Shown here piece after piece: positions 17,839 through 28,294 of a DNA stretch of 64,000 nt (the first letter of the stretch is position 1; each line of letters starts with the position of its first letter). The notes beneath the pieces are model-generated. The model made no database searches. It had not been told where the DNA came from and worked only from the letters and a program-made list of their open reading frames with translations. The DNA comes from Moorena producens 3L (GTDB taxonomy: Bacteria; Cyanobacteriota; Cyanobacteriia; Cyanobacteriales; Coleofasciculaceae), in NCBI RefSeq assembly GCF_000211815.1, contig NZ_GL890930.1, positions 1 to 64,000 on the forward strand. The letters are read 5' to 3'. Position numbers and translations under genes: made by a program.

Positions 17839-20259
17839 ATGTCTAGTTTGTTACGAGCTGTTCTCCAAAGTAACGAGAAAGCCGATTTGCGTCAGTTTAT
17901 CAGTCAACTGCGATCTGAACAAGAGCGGTACTTTCTAAGGAATCAGATTCTGCAAGCGTTTGATAATTACTGCACTACTCATGACAAGCCTGCTTACTTT
18001 AAAAGAACTTCCTCTATCGCCGAACTACTGAACTATACCCACGAAATTATTCTGGAAGAGAAAAACCTTTGGCTTCTCTTGCGGACAAGGGTTGCTTCTC
18101 AAGAAATCTATCGGCTAGCAGCGGATTTGACCAGTTTTGAACCAATGCCAGTGGAGGAGTTACTGAGCTTACGCGATCGCTGGGTTAAGCGCTACTTCCC
18201 AGAAAAAGGGGGTCTGCTAGAAATTGATGTTGGTCCGTTTTACAAAAATACTCCTACAATTCGTGACCCGAGAAAGATTGGCAATGGGCTGGAGTTTCTT
18301 AACCGTTACCTATCTAGCCAATTATTTGCTGACTCTGAGCAGTGGCTAGAGGAGCTGTTGAAAAACTTACAAGCGCACCACTACGACCACACACCATTAC
18401 TGCTCAATAACCGGATTGACTCAACTACTCAACTCTTTGAAAAGCTTAAGGAAGCACTAACATTAGTGGGAGAGCTACCAGCTCACACCCCCTATGAAAA
18501 GTTTCGCTTCGAGCTTCAAGTTCTCGGTTTTGAAGCAGGTTGGGGTAACACTGCTGGTCGAGTGCGCGAAACCCTAGAACTGCTTGAGCGGTTAATGGAC
18601 GCTCCTGATCATGCAGTCCTCGAAGCCTTTATTTCTCGTATTCCCCTAATCTTTCGGGTTGTTCTGGTTTCCGTTCATGGCTGGGTTGGTCAAGAAGGAG
18701 TCTTGGGTCTTCCCGACACCGCTGGTCAAGTGGCATACGTCATCGACCAAGCCCGTAGCCTGGAACAAACAATCCAAAACAATATTAAACTCTCAGGTCT
18801 TGACGTTCTGGGGGTCGAACCAAAGGTGATCGTTCTGACTCGCCTAATTCCCAACTGTGAAGGTACCCAGTGCAATCTACGCCTAGAAAAAATCCAAGGC
18901 ACCAGCAACGGTTGGATTTTACGGGTTCCTTTCCAGGAATTTAACCCAAAAGTCACTCAAAACTGGATTTCCAAATTTGAGATCTGGCCCTATCTCGAAT
19001 CCTTTGCCTTAGATTCAGAAAAAGCGCTGCTAGAAGAATTCCAGGGTAGTCCAGACTTAATTATCGGAAACTATTCCGATGGAAGTTTAGTTGCGTTTCT
19101 GCTGGCGAGACGCCTAAACGCTATCCATGGCAGTATTGCCCACACCATGGAAAAGCCTAAATATCTGTTTAGTGACCTCTACTGGAAAGACTTTGAGTCC
19201 CAATACAACTTCTCCATACAATTCACCGCTGATTTAATTGCGATGAATTCAGCGGATTTCATTCTGACCAGTACCTATGAGGAGCTTGTGGGAACACCAG
19301 AGAGTGTAGGCTACTACGAGTCTTACAAGTGTTTCAGTATGCCCGAACTGTATCATGTGGTGAATGGGATTGAGTTATTCAGCCCCAAATTTAATGTGGT
19401 ACCACCAGGGGTCAACGAAAACATTTTCTTTCCCTACACCCAGACATCAGACCGGATTGCCCACGACAGTGAACGGGTTAAAGACTTGCTGTTGAGCAAG
19501 GAAGACCCCGAAATTGTCGGCTATCTCAACAGTCCTAACCAGCGCCCGATTCTGAGTATTGCGCCCCTAACCTCAATCAAAAATCTGAGTGGCTTAGTGG
19601 AATGCTTTGCCAGTTCAAAAGAACTTCAGCAAAAGTGCAACCTAATTTTAATTACTAGCCATGTCAGGGTTGAGGACGCCACTGATCCAGAAGAGAAAGG
19701 GGAAATCGAGAAGCTTAACCAGCTAATTAAGCAATACAATCTTCATGGCAAAATTCGATGGATCGGACTACGTCTGACCACCCCTGATATCGGTGAATCC
19801 TACCGAGTGATTGCTGATTTGGGGGGATTTTTAGTCCATCCTGCTCGCTTTGAAGCCTTTGGTCTAACGGTTTTAGAAGCCATGATCTCCGGTTTACCAA
19901 CATTTGCTACTCAATTTGGTGGACCATCAGAGATTATTCAAAACGGCGATAATGGGTTTCTCATTAATCCCACAGACTTGCAAGATACTGCCGAAAAAAT
20001 TCAGCAATTTATTTCAAAGTGCGAACACACCCCTGACTACTGGCAGAAAATTTCTCAAGCAGGTATCAAGCGAGTTCGGGATAAATACAATTGGCAGTTG
20101 CATACCAAACAGCTGCTCTCACTCGCAAAAATTTACGGATTCTGGAGCGAAACCTCTAAAGAAAGCCGAGAAGCTCTGCTGCGCTACCTAGAAGCTTTGT
20201 TCTATCTGATTTACAAACCCAGAGCGACAAACTTACTAGCCAAGCATAGGTCGCGTTAA
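17839..20259 (+). CDS. susA: Sucrose synthase
   Basis: The 806-residue protein matches plant and cyanobacterial sucrose synthases over its whole length: an N-terminal regulatory region, then a GT-B glucosyltransferase core with ISVHGW-like FRVVLVSVHGWVGQ (about 273-286), GLPDTAGQVAYVIDQAR, HTMEKPKY and the E-x7-E motif in FEAFGLTVLEAM (about 673-684). It catalyses the reversible reaction sucrose + NDP = NDP-glucose + fructose. In cyanobacteria it mainly cleaves sucrose to feed ADP-glucose and glycogen. The neighbouring debranching enzyme and phosphorylase fit that role. Confidence 0.95.
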   Translation: MSSLLRAVLQSNEKADLRQFISQLRSEQERYFLRNQILQAFDNYCTTHDKPAYFKRTSSIAELLNYTHEIILEEKNLWLLLRTRVASQEIYRLAADLTSFEPMPVEELLSLRDRWVKRYFPEKGGLLEIDVGPFYKNTPTIRDPRKIGNGLEFLNRYLSSQLFADSEQWLEELLKNLQAHHYDHTPLLLNNRIDSTTQLFEKLKEALTLVGELPAHTPYEKFRFELQVLGFEAGWGNTAGRVRETLELLERLMDAPDHAVLEAFISRIPLIFRVVLVSVHGWVGQEGVLGLPDTAGQVAYVIDQARSLEQTIQNNIKLSGLDVLGVEPKVIVLTRLIPNCEGTQCNLRLEKIQGTSNGWILRVPFQEFNPKVTQNWISKFEIWPYLESFALDSEKALLEEFQGSPDLIIGNYSDGSLVAFLLARRLNAIHGSIAHTMEKPKYLFSDLYWKDFESQYNFSIQFTADLIAMNSADFILTSTYEELVGTPESVGYYESYKCFSMPELYHVVNGIELFSPKFNVVPPGVNENIFFPYTQTSDRIAHDSERVKDLLLSKEDPEIVGYLNSPNQRPILSIAPLTSIKNLSGLVECFASSKELQQKCNLILITSHVRVEDATDPEEKGEIEKLNQLIKQYNLHGKIRWIGLRLTTPDIGESYRVIADLGGFLVHPARFEAFGLTVLEAMISGLPTFATQFGGPSEIIQNGDNGFLINPTDLQDTAEKIQQFISKCEHTPDYWQKISQAGIKRVRDKYNWQLHTKQLLSLAKIYGFWSETSKESREALLRYLEALFYLIYKPRATNLLAKHRSR

Positions 20260-21099
20260 TCAGAGATTATGGGCTATAAAAAAGTGAGGAGGGGGAGCAG
20301 AAAGCATCACAACTGAATGGTTGAGCTGACTGTTTCTAAAGTAATGCTTAAAAGCCTTCAAATTCTACTGATTTTAAGCTAATAAGAACTCACTCTTAGT
20401 TAATTCCCTGGTAATTTCCGGTTAATCGGGAATTTACTAGCTAAGATGCACCACGATGGACATTAGTCCGCTCGTTGTAATGGTTACGACAGCTACGAAT
20501 GACCGCCAGTTCGTAGCCCTGCCGCTAGTAGTTAAGGTGAGGGAAAAATCTGCTGCTAGCCCAACCAGCCTTTACAACCAACATTGCCCTTCGCGGAAGC
20601 GGGACTAAGTCCGACAAACTTTACTCCCGATCTCAGTTGCACAAAACCCGTGCAATCATGGAGGCTGATTCTAGAAATTACTAGTTATAGAAATTACTAG
20701 TTATTAAGCCTCCTATCGTTAACTGACCTAAACTCATCGTCCGATGTCGGCTACCAACAGCTAACCAAAGATTTGTTGATGTGTCAGTTAATGCGGAAAT
20801 CGCATAATTATTAGTGAATTCACTAATTATGGGCAATTTGCCTGAGCCAATAACTATTTCAATTAATTGCTAGTAGCCTTCCCTTGACAGCAGGGGTTTA
20901 GATTGTCGGGTATGGGGTATGGGGAAAATCTGGTGTTAGTGATCCGAGTTTCAAGGGTGGCGTTGTGCCATCTTCTGTTCACACCCCCATCAGCTCTCTC
21001 TCCCACTCCCTAAACCCTACACCCTATACCCCACAAGGGAAGGGAAGCGTTTGACCTCACTCAAGGAACCACCCACCACAGCAACACTAACGACTAACT
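20260..21099. other. Gene-free region upstream of the GH65 fusion gene
   Basis: It contains several small inverted repeats: GCTACGAA/TTCGTAGC (20492-20499 with 20510-20517) and TAACTGAC/GTCAGTTA (about 20719 with 20784). It also has the repeated ATTACTAGTTAT near 20675-20705. No open frame of quality was seen. The GH65 promoter presumably lies here. Confidence 0.5.
20805..20832. promoter_or_regulatory. Palindromic operator candidate
   Basis: TTAGTGAATTCACTAA (20811-20826) is a 16-bp perfect palindrome within ATAATTA...TTAT, about 280 bp upstream of the GH65 gene. Its size and symmetry suit a dimeric regulator. Which regulator is unknown. Confidence 0.3.
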
Positions 21100-24081
21100 A
21101 TGGATGCCAAAGTATCGTCCCCATCTAGCTCTAACCACATCTACAGCGACTGGACAGTAACTGAGACCAAATTTGATCCGACTCAATTGCACTACAAGGA
21201 AACCGTTTTTACCCTTGGGAATGGTTACCTCAGTACCCGAGGTAGCTTTGAGGAAGGGTATCACGGTGCATGGCCAATGACATTGATTAATGGTGTCTAC
21301 GACGATGTGCCAGTTGTCTATACTGAACTGGCTAATTGTCCTGATTGGCTACCTATAGTGATAGTTGTAGAAGGTGAACGCTTTCGTCTTGATCAAGGCG
21401 AGATCTTGCACTACGAACGTCAACTTGACCTGCATCGAGGCAAGCTAACTCGTGATGTGCGTTGGCGTAGTCCTGGTGGTAAGACTATCGATATCCATGT
21501 CGAGCGTTTTGCCAGTATGGCTGATGACCATCTGTTAGCCCTTCGCTGTCAAATCACTCCGGTGGATTTCGATGGCGCCATCGAAATTCAAGCCAGCATC
21601 AATGGCTACCCAGATAACCAAGGGGTGCTCCACTGGGAATGGTTGAAACAGGGTCAGATTTCAACGGGAACTAACCAGACATCAGAAGGAGGTATCTGGT
21701 TACACGTTCGCACCCGTCATACGGCTATCGAACTGGGTATGGCTTCCCGAGTCAGTGTAAGTGGTGTTGATGATGCCCAAATACAGCTAAAGGGTTGTGA
21801 AGGTCACCCCACCTTAGCCACTAGCTTACACGTGCGCTCAGGACAGCTAGTGACCCTGGATAAAGTAATTAGTGTGTTCACATCCCGGGACACCGAAAAC
21901 CCAGAAAAGGTAGCCCAGGAACACCTGGTCAACCAACCAGATTATCTAACCCTATTCTCTCGACATGAGGCAGCTTGGGATAAGATTTGGCAAGATAGTG
22001 ATGTTGTCATTGAAGGGGACATCAACGCTCAGATTGCTATACGCTACAATATGTTCCAACTGTTCATTAGTGCTCCTCGTCATGATGACCGGGTGAATAT
22101 TCCCGCTAAAACCCTTTCTGGTTTTGGCTATCGGGGTCACGTTTTCTGGGACACAGAAATTTTTATGCTGCCGCTGATGATATTAACTCAGCCCCAGATT
22201 GCCAAGAATTTGCTGACCTACCGTTACCATACTTTACCTGGGGCAAGGCGTAAAGCTAAGCTTCAGGGCTATCCGGGAGCCGTTTACGCCTGGGAAAGTG
22301 CTGACACCGGCGACGAAGTAACCCCTCGCTGGGTTCTCTCTGCTGAGAAGGATGGAGACCCGATCCGAATTTGGTGTGGCGATCGCGAACTCCACATCAC
22401 TACTGATGTAGTCTATGGTATCTGGAAATATTGGCAGGCTACTGGTGATGATGACTGGGTGGTGCGTTACGGTGCTGAGATTATCCTAGATACAGCGGTA
22501 TTCTGGGGAACTCGGGTTGAGTGGAATGGTAAACGGGAACGCTATGAACTGCGGGATGTGATTGGTCCGGATGAATACCACGAAGGGGTAGACAACAATG
22601 CCTTCACCAACCGCATGGTTCAATGGCACCTAGAGACTGCTCAGTTCGTCCTAGACTGGTTGCGTCGGGAACATCCACAGAAAGCTAAAGAACTGGAAGA
22701 AACACTGGAGCTAACCCCAAGCCGAGTTAGTCTGTGGTCTGAAATTATCCGTCGGATGTGGATACCCTATGACCATGAAAGGGACTTAATCGAACAGTGT
22801 GAGGGGTTCTTCCAAATTGAAGACATCAACCTCCAAGATTACGAGCCACGTACCCGTTCCATGCAGGCTATCCTTGGCATTGAGGGAGCAAGTAAAAAGC
22901 AAGTGCTCAAGCAGCCAGATGTCTTGATGTTGCTATACCTGATGCGGGAGCAGTACGGCGTAACCTCTGAGCCAGAGAAATACCGGGAAATTTTGCAACG
23001 AAGTTGGGACTACTATTCTCCTCGCACCGATCACACCTATGGTTCGTCCCTCGGTCCTGCGGTTCACGCCATCCTCGGCTGTGAATTAGGAAAGACAGAG
23101 GAAGCTTATGTACACTTTATGCGGGCAGCGATGGTAGACCTCGAAAATGTGCGGCGTAACGCTCATGAAGGAATTCATGGTGCTTCCGGTGGTGGTGTAT
23201 GGCAAGCTATAATCTTTGGATGCGCTGGGATCAAGTTCACAGACAATGGACCTGTTGCTATTCCCCACTTCCTACCGGGCTGGACACGTCTCAAGTTTAA
23301 GCTGCAATGGCGTGGAAAGAAGTACGAGTTTGATCTCAATCCAGAAACCAGTACTCAAACAGCACAATCTGAGGCTACCATCTCCCCAAGTTCTCGACCC
23401 CCCGGCTCTCCAGCTCAAATCCAGGGTGTGATTTTTGACTTAGATGGCGTAATCACCGATACCGCAGAATATCATTACCAAGCTTGGCAAAAACTAGCCG
23501 ATGAAGAGGGTATTCCCTTTAATCGCGAGGCCAACGAAGCACTGCGGGGTCTTTCACGTCGAGAGTCCCTGATGGAACTTTTGAACGGTCGCTCAGCCAC
23601 AGAAGACCAACTCCAAGAGATGATGGATCGCAAAAATAAGTACTATCTGGAATTGATCAAGAACATCTCTAAGGCTGACTTACTACCTGGAGCTCTAGAG
23701 TTACTGATTGAACTCAAGGAAGCTGGTATCAAAGTAGCGATTGGCTCCGGTAGCAAAAATGCCAAGGAAGTTATGGAACGATTGGGTATTAGCGATCGCA
23801 TTGATTCAATTTCTGACGGCTACAGTGTGACCCGCTCTAAGCCAGCACCAGATCTGTTCTTGCACGCAGCACAGCAGTTGGGATTGGAACCCGCTTATTG
23901 TGTAGTAGTAGAAGATGCCGGATCTGGTGTCGAAGCCGCTCTAGCTGCTGGTATGTGGGCTGTAGGACTTGGTCCAGTTGAACGAGTTGGAGCAGCCCAC
24001 CTGGTGTTACCCAGTCTCGAAGGCATACACTGGAGCAACCTCCACAAACAATTAGCAGGAAATCGTTTAATTCCTTGTTAG
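21100..24081 (+). CDS. GH65 disaccharide phosphorylase fused to beta-phosphoglucomutase
   Basis: Residues 1 to about 760 form a GH65 phosphorylase: a beta-sandwich domain, then an (alpha/alpha)6 barrel with VFWDTEIFMLP and the acid-catalyst region VIGPDEYHEGVDNNAFTN (about 487-504). Residues about 775-990 are a HAD-type beta-phosphoglucomutase with the nucleophile motif FDLDGVITD, SGSKNA, SKPAPD and VVEDAGSG. GH65 enzymes release beta-glucose-1-phosphate from maltose, trehalose, kojibiose or similar. The fused mutase turns this into glucose-6-phosphate, so one polypeptide routes a disaccharide to glycolysis. The disaccharide is not determinable here. Confidence 0.9.
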   Translation: MDAKVSSPSSSNHIYSDWTVTETKFDPTQLHYKETVFTLGNGYLSTRGSFEEGYHGAWPMTLINGVYDDVPVVYTELANCPDWLPIVIVVEGERFRLDQGEILHYERQLDLHRGKLTRDVRWRSPGGKTIDIHVERFASMADDHLLALRCQITPVDFDGAIEIQASINGYPDNQGVLHWEWLKQGQISTGTNQTSEGGIWLHVRTRHTAIELGMASRVSVSGVDDAQIQLKGCEGHPTLATSLHVRSGQLVTLDKVISVFTSRDTENPEKVAQEHLVNQPDYLTLFSRHEAAWDKIWQDSDVVIEGDINAQIAIRYNMFQLFISAPRHDDRVNIPAKTLSGFGYRGHVFWDTEIFMLPLMILTQPQIAKNLLTYRYHTLPGARRKAKLQGYPGAVYAWESADTGDEVTPRWVLSAEKDGDPIRIWCGDRELHITTDVVYGIWKYWQATGDDDWVVRYGAEIILDTAVFWGTRVEWNGKRERYELRDVIGPDEYHEGVDNNAFTNRMVQWHLETAQFVLDWLRREHPQKAKELEETLELTPSRVSLWSEIIRRMWIPYDHERDLIEQCEGFFQIEDINLQDYEPRTRSMQAILGIEGASKKQVLKQPDVLMLLYLMREQYGVTSEPEKYREILQRSWDYYSPRTDHTYGSSLGPAVHAILGCELGKTEEAYVHFMRAAMVDLENVRRNAHEGIHGASGGGVWQAIIFGCAGIKFTDNGPVAIPHFLPGWTRLKFKLQWRGKKYEFDLNPETSTQTAQSEATISPSSRPPGSPAQIQGVIFDLDGVITDTAEYHYQAWQKLADEEGIPFNREANEALRGLSRRESLMELLNGRSATEDQLQEMMDRKNKYYLELIKNISKADLLPGALELLIELKEAGIKVAIGSGSKNAKEVMERLGISDRIDSISDGYSVTRSKPAPDLFLHAAQQLGLEPAYCVVVEDAGSGVEAALAAGMWAVGLGPVERVGAAHLVLPSLEGIHWSNLHKQLAGNRLIPC

Positions 24082-24114
24082 GGTATGCATTAACTAACTA
24101 TTTGGAACTAAATT

Positions 24115-24152
24115 GGCTGGGTGAAGTCTAATTCACCCAGCCATATTTTTGT
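24115..24152 (+). terminator. Rho-independent terminator of the GH65 gene
   Basis: GGCTGGGTGAA pairs with TTCACCCAGCC around a short loop (24115-24142), followed by ATATTTTTGTG. It is 34 bp past the stop codon. Confidence 0.85.
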
Positions 24153-24542
24153 GGGTTTTGTCCTGAGTACTGAGTAGCGAGTGCTGCTTAATATAAATCA
24201 GTTCCTGTCATTTCTTATTCAGAAATCAATGAACTTGGCAACTCAGGACTTTTCTATTTAATTTTTATGTTTAGAGTGAATTACCACCATTGCTTCCCAC
24301 CTATAGGTAGACTAGTGGATCTAGTAGTGACCTGCTTTGCAGGGATTTTTCCTTAACTAGATTGAACTAGATTATTTCAAAACGTAGATGGTTTTTCCTA
24401 CTGGGTTTCACTTTTTGATACTAACAGATTAACCGCACTGAAAAGTGCAGTGGTGGGCTACATTTTCCCCATGAATGTGGGGAGTTTTGCCTCCCGATTT
24501 CCTATAATTATCTGGACAAAGCGTTAAGCAATATCAAAACGA
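24153..24542. other. Gene-free stretch between convergent genes
   Basis: It has short inverted repeats (GCACTGAAAAGTGC near 24435; CCCCATGAATGTGGGG near 24467) that may serve as 3' ends for the minus-strand glycosyltransferase gene. Nothing coding was seen. Confidence 0.5.
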
Positions 24543-25619
24543 TTAGACTGCACTGACAGGGGCTGAGGTTGTGCCATTAGCTGACATATGCTGTTCGATC
24601 ACTTTCTGAAAAGCCGCTTCATAGCCATCAACCATCTTGGGAACGCTGAAAGTCTCTTCCACATACTTACGGCACTCTTCCCGAGACAGTTTAAGAGCCT
24701 CTGGAATGGCAGCGTTTATATCCTCAACATTGGCACAGATTATGCCAGTTCTCTTGTCGGCCACCACTTCCGGTACAGAGCCAAAGTTCGTGGCAATCAC
24801 TGGAGTCCCAACACACATTGACTCAATCATCACCAAACCAAAAGGTTCGGGCCAGGTAATCGGAAAGACGGTCAGGCTGGCTTTGGATAATAATTCCACC
24901 TTCTCTTCGTGGCTGACTTCACCCAAGTATTGAATTTGTTTACCGTCGATTTCCGGAGCAATTTCTTGTTCGAAGAATTCCCGGTCAACTACATCAACCT
25001 TGCCCGCCATTTTCAAGTTCCAGCCAGTTTCACGGGCAATTCTGATCGCATGATGAGGTCCTTTCTCCTTTGACAAACGACCCAAAAACCCTAAGTAGGG
25101 GGGGTCATCGGCTGGTTTTGGATTGAACGGATAATCCTCTATTTTAACACCATTGTAAACGGTGGCAACGTAATTCATCTCTGGTCCGGATGACCGCTGA
25201 TGATTACTGATGCTAATATGGGGTATGTGGCTGTATCGCGCATAAGCCTTGCTAATATCATGGCCGAAGCGACCATGCATGGTATGAACCACAGGGGTCT
25301 TGTACATGTCAATCACCGGAAAGGTAATCATCCCTGTGTGAAAGTGAATTAGGTCAAACTCATCAGCCACCTCGCCAATCTGAGCCAGTTGCAGTAGTTC
25401 GTAAACTATTGGTGCCTCTACGGAGGGGTCAAGGCGCAAAGCCTGAGGAGCCACAGACTTTAGTTTAGCCTTAGTGATGGAATCTCCAGACGCAAATAGG
25501 GTGACATCGTGACCGCGACGAACTAATTCATCAGTGAGTTGGCTCACAACTAGTTCGATCCCACCATAGCCTGGTGGGGGAACTCTCTCCCATAAGGGGG
25601 AAACTTGAGCTATCCGCAT
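24543..25619 (-). CDS. GT4-family glycosyltransferase
   Basis: The 358-residue protein has the GT-B fold of family 4: N-terminal MRIAQVSPLWERVPPPGYGGIE with a glycine-rich loop, a central FLGRLSKEKGPHHAIR nucleotide-binding segment (about 185-200), and the retaining E-x7-E signature in EPFGLVMIESM (about 262-272). Donor and acceptor are unknown. It faces the sugar block convergently, so co-regulation is not implied. It is cytoplasmic, without membrane segments. Confidence 0.88.
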   Translation of the reverse strand: MRIAQVSPLWERVPPPGYGGIELVVSQLTDELVRRGHDVTLFASGDSITKAKLKSVAPQALRLDPSVEAPIVYELLQLAQIGEVADEFDLIHFHTGMITFPVIDMYKTPVVHTMHGRFGHDISKAYARYSHIPHISISNHQRSSGPEMNYVATVYNGVKIEDYPFNPKPADDPPYLGFLGRLSKEKGPHHAIRIARETGWNLKMAGKVDVVDREFFEQEIAPEIDGKQIQYLGEVSHEEKVELLSKASLTVFPITWPEPFGLVMIESMCVGTPVIATNFGSVPEVVADKRTGIICANVEDINAAIPEALKLSREECRKYVEETFSVPKMVDGYEAAFQKVIEQHMSANGTTSAPVSAV

Positions 25620-26216
25620 ATCTATAGTCCTCCAAAAATCTTCTAAATTGGCTTGATTGAGAGCTAGTAAAACTTAAGACGGTGCTCTGATCACAAATAA
25701 AAACCGATTCTGCTATCTTACAGAAAGTTTTTAGCTTTTGGGAAGAAGCTAGACCTAATCTATCTACATTCCCCGGGAGTAAGTCAGCACCCTACAGGTG
25801 TAGGCAGGTTAATTAATTTAAGTTTTATTTAACTTTATGAAGAAATATTAGCTTATGATAAGTAATCTATCAAGCCCGATGTTGGTAAATTCAGCCAAAT
25901 CTCCTAAACCTAAGAGGCTAACAACCCACTTGAAAAGTAGACAGGGTGTCGAGTGTAGGGTGACAAGCCTGTAGGGTGAACCAGTGTGGGTCAAGCCGGT
26001 ATGGGGTGTAGGAAGAGGATTTAGTGAGTCAGGGTAATGGCGATTAGCCGTTCGGGGGTGGCGTCAGCCCCATCGCAAAATCCTCAAAATTCGTCATTTT
26101 TTAGCACTACACAATGTAGTGAGTATTGAGTAGTGAGGAATGTGGGTTTTACGAACTTTAGTCCCACAGCCCACGCCTCCCTTGTGGCGCAGGTAGTACC
26201 TAGAGCTAATCTTGCC
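25620..26216. other. Gene-free region downstream of the Crp-type regulator gene
   Basis: This holds the GT4 promoter side and repeated TGTAGGGTG-like words (about 25950-26015). A longer frame or a recognisable repeat family was not found. Confidence 0.5.
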
Positions 26217-26906
26217 TCATGAGCTACCTCGTCTGACAAGCTGAGTTAGCTGCTTGATATTCATCAAGCGCATAGTCTGCTGCTCCGGGTCAGCCTTAAT
26301 CCAGCCCTTACTCTCCAGCTTTTTCATAATTTTGGTAGTATCCTCTACACTGATATCTGTGATGTCAGCTAAGTCTTGATAGCAAATGTTATAGATTTCT
26401 GTGCCTTTTTCAGTGATTTCACCGTAATTTTCTGCCAAACCAACTAGAGTATTGACTAAATTAACCGCTGGAGGCTGATACCGATTTTGTAACCGGACAT
26501 TGCTCTGACGTAACCGCCGCACCATCAGTTGTAACATGCGATGGTGCAACTGGGGATCTTTAAACAGAGTTTGAATAAAGCGTTGCGCAGAAATGGTCAG
26601 TAGTCGCACGTTCGACATGGCAACGATATCGGTGGAGCGGGGAGATTCATCAAGAATTGCCATTTCACCAAAAAAGTCACCCCGACCCAAAATTGCCAGT
26701 GTGACATCGTTTTCACCGCGTAAGTGTCGCACTTTAACCCAGCCGGAGACAATAAAGTAAACAGCATTACCCCAAGCATCTTCCATGATGATAGCTCGGT
26801 CGGTTGGGTACTCATGCTCCACCGCAATGGATTCAAACCATTCTAAGGTTTTTGGGCTAGCTGTATTAAATAGTGGGAAAAGGTCACTATAAGCTTTAGT
26901 CTGCAT
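26217..26906 (-). CDS. Crp/Fnr-family transcriptional regulator
   Basis: The 229-residue protein has an N-terminal cyclic-nucleotide-binding-like domain (about 15-130, with GRGDFFGEMAILDESPRSTDIVA) and a C-terminal winged helix (about 150-215, YQDLADITDISVEDTTKIMKKLESKGWI). The RS in SPRSTD sits where cAMP-binding members have R(S/T), so ligand binding is possible but not shown. Targets are unknown; the neighbouring sugar genes are candidates by position only. Confidence 0.9.
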   Translation of the reverse strand: MQTKAYSDLFPLFNTASPKTLEWFESIAVEHEYPTDRAIIMEDAWGNAVYFIVSGWVKVRHLRGENDVTLAILGRGDFFGEMAILDESPRSTDIVAMSNVRLLTISAQRFIQTLFKDPQLHHRMLQLMVRRLRQSNVRLQNRYQPPAVNLVNTLVGLAENYGEITEKGTEIYNICYQDLADITDISVEDTTKIMKKLESKGWIKADPEQQTMRLMNIKQLTQLVRRGSS

Positions 26907-28129
26907 TAGGGTTCTTTAAGCTGAGATTGAAAGTAATGATACACACGCTTTGACGATCTGGAACTGCTTGGAAACTTCCTAGCGTAGCAGTGATGGTGGT
27001 TAACCACATTCTATTAAACCAACTCTATTAAACTAACAGGTAAAGGTGAATACTGATGATACTATCAGCTATGGACTGTTGAGTGTTATCGTTCACCAGT
27101 TACGTAGATAATTTAATTCAACCCTCCCCCACTAAGCTGTCGCCCATTTAAATTTAATAGTTTAGTGGCTGAACCCCTTTGTTGGTAACGAGTGATTTTT
27201 AAAATTACATGGGAACTTAAATCTTTGATTGTAGTAGGAGAGTCTTTTTTTTCTAGAGTATGAACCTATGCACTACCAGCAGGTAGTTAGAGCATCCCGA
27301 ACGTAAAACCCTCTATCAGTTAATTCTGCGACCCAAACAAGTTTACTACCTTTAACCCTAGCTATTCCCATTGTTTTAACCCCAGGTTCAATTTGAAAGT
27401 GCATCTATAATAGCAGCAGCCCATCTCAGACCATAATGAAATAGCCCTGTAATAACGGTTACTTTTTTTTAAATATTCAGGTTTTGACGTATTTTTTGCC
27501 GTTTCATGAATCCTTTTTTAAGCGATGCAGCGCGGTCTTGGGGAGCCAGTGCGGTCTTGGGGGTTCCCCCCGGAGACGAAACCTGATTACGTTGAGCCTT
27601 TATGGTTGGTAGGTTATGCAAAAAAGGGTTAAAACTTGAGGCGCGACCCCGTAATTTAATTCTTCAAGCGGAAAGCGCGCCTCCATTGATTAAGGCGAGC
27701 CTGTCTTACGGTAACTATCGCCAAAGGCGACGCTTGGCCGTAGGCCACGCCAAAGGCGAACGCGAACAAACCATGAGCAACTGGCGTGGTTTCCCCCATG
27801 AGCGACTGCATCAAGACAAGGATATTAACCCGTTAATTCACATTTAAAATAAAGAGCAGTTTTTATTTAAAAGTCACTAAAATAACCAAAGGGTTTAGGA
27901 AGGTACTGTATTTTAAAATCCTGACTAAGCGGATTTTTTTAAACTTGTGGATCAGAATCTAAATTACAAACATCAGTTTTCAGGGATTTAATAGTCAATT
28001 ATTTCTGAGTTTTTGTTTCCCTAATGGTATCGACCTTACCATTACTATTTCAGTATATCCGATACACACTGAGAGTGTTAAGATATAAGGAAAAAAAATT
28101 AATTGTGTCTTGGCTTACCCTTCCTAACT
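26907..28129. other. 1.2-kb gene-poor region with a nested repeat cluster
   Basis: The first 600 bp are AT-rich with no gene. From 27523 to about 27820 there is a layered repeat: GCGATGCAGCGCGGTCTTGG at the left, a GAGCCTTTATGGTTGGTAGG piece (27595-27620, like the IS left end at 42.3 kb), a degenerate 44-bp-type palindrome (27638-27682), a GGCCGTAGGCCACGCC piece, and the closing GCGACTGCATCAAGAC (about 27804-27819). The 81-residue frame across it is a by-product of the repeats. Confidence 0.6.
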
Positions 28130-28294
28130 ATGCATAGAGTAGCAGAGGAATTACCTCGACCACTTCTTGTTAAAGAAGCTGACGGCCAACAAATTCACAC
28201 GGACTTTAACTACCGTCCACTAACCTCTATTGAAACACAGTTTCCCTGGTCCGAATCTGACTCTGGTGAGCCTGAGCAATTCTCTGTTTCCTAA
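28130..28294 (+). CDS. Small ORF of unknown function
   Basis: A 54-residue frame begins at ATG 28130 (MHRVAEELPRPLLVKEADG...). It is acidic toward its end and resembles no family I know. It overlaps the 3' end of the minus-strand gene at 28227-28436 by 68 bp in a convergent arrangement, and has no good ribosome-binding site. It may be spurious. Confidence 0.25.
   Translation: MHRVAEELPRPLLVKEADGQQIHTDFNYRPLTSIETQFPWSESDSGEPEQFSVS

Noticed and set aside
27602..27847. 81-residue frame
   Set aside because: Spans a nest of known repeat families (GAGCCTTTATGG, 44-bp-type palindrome, GCGACTGCATC); composition is not protein-like.
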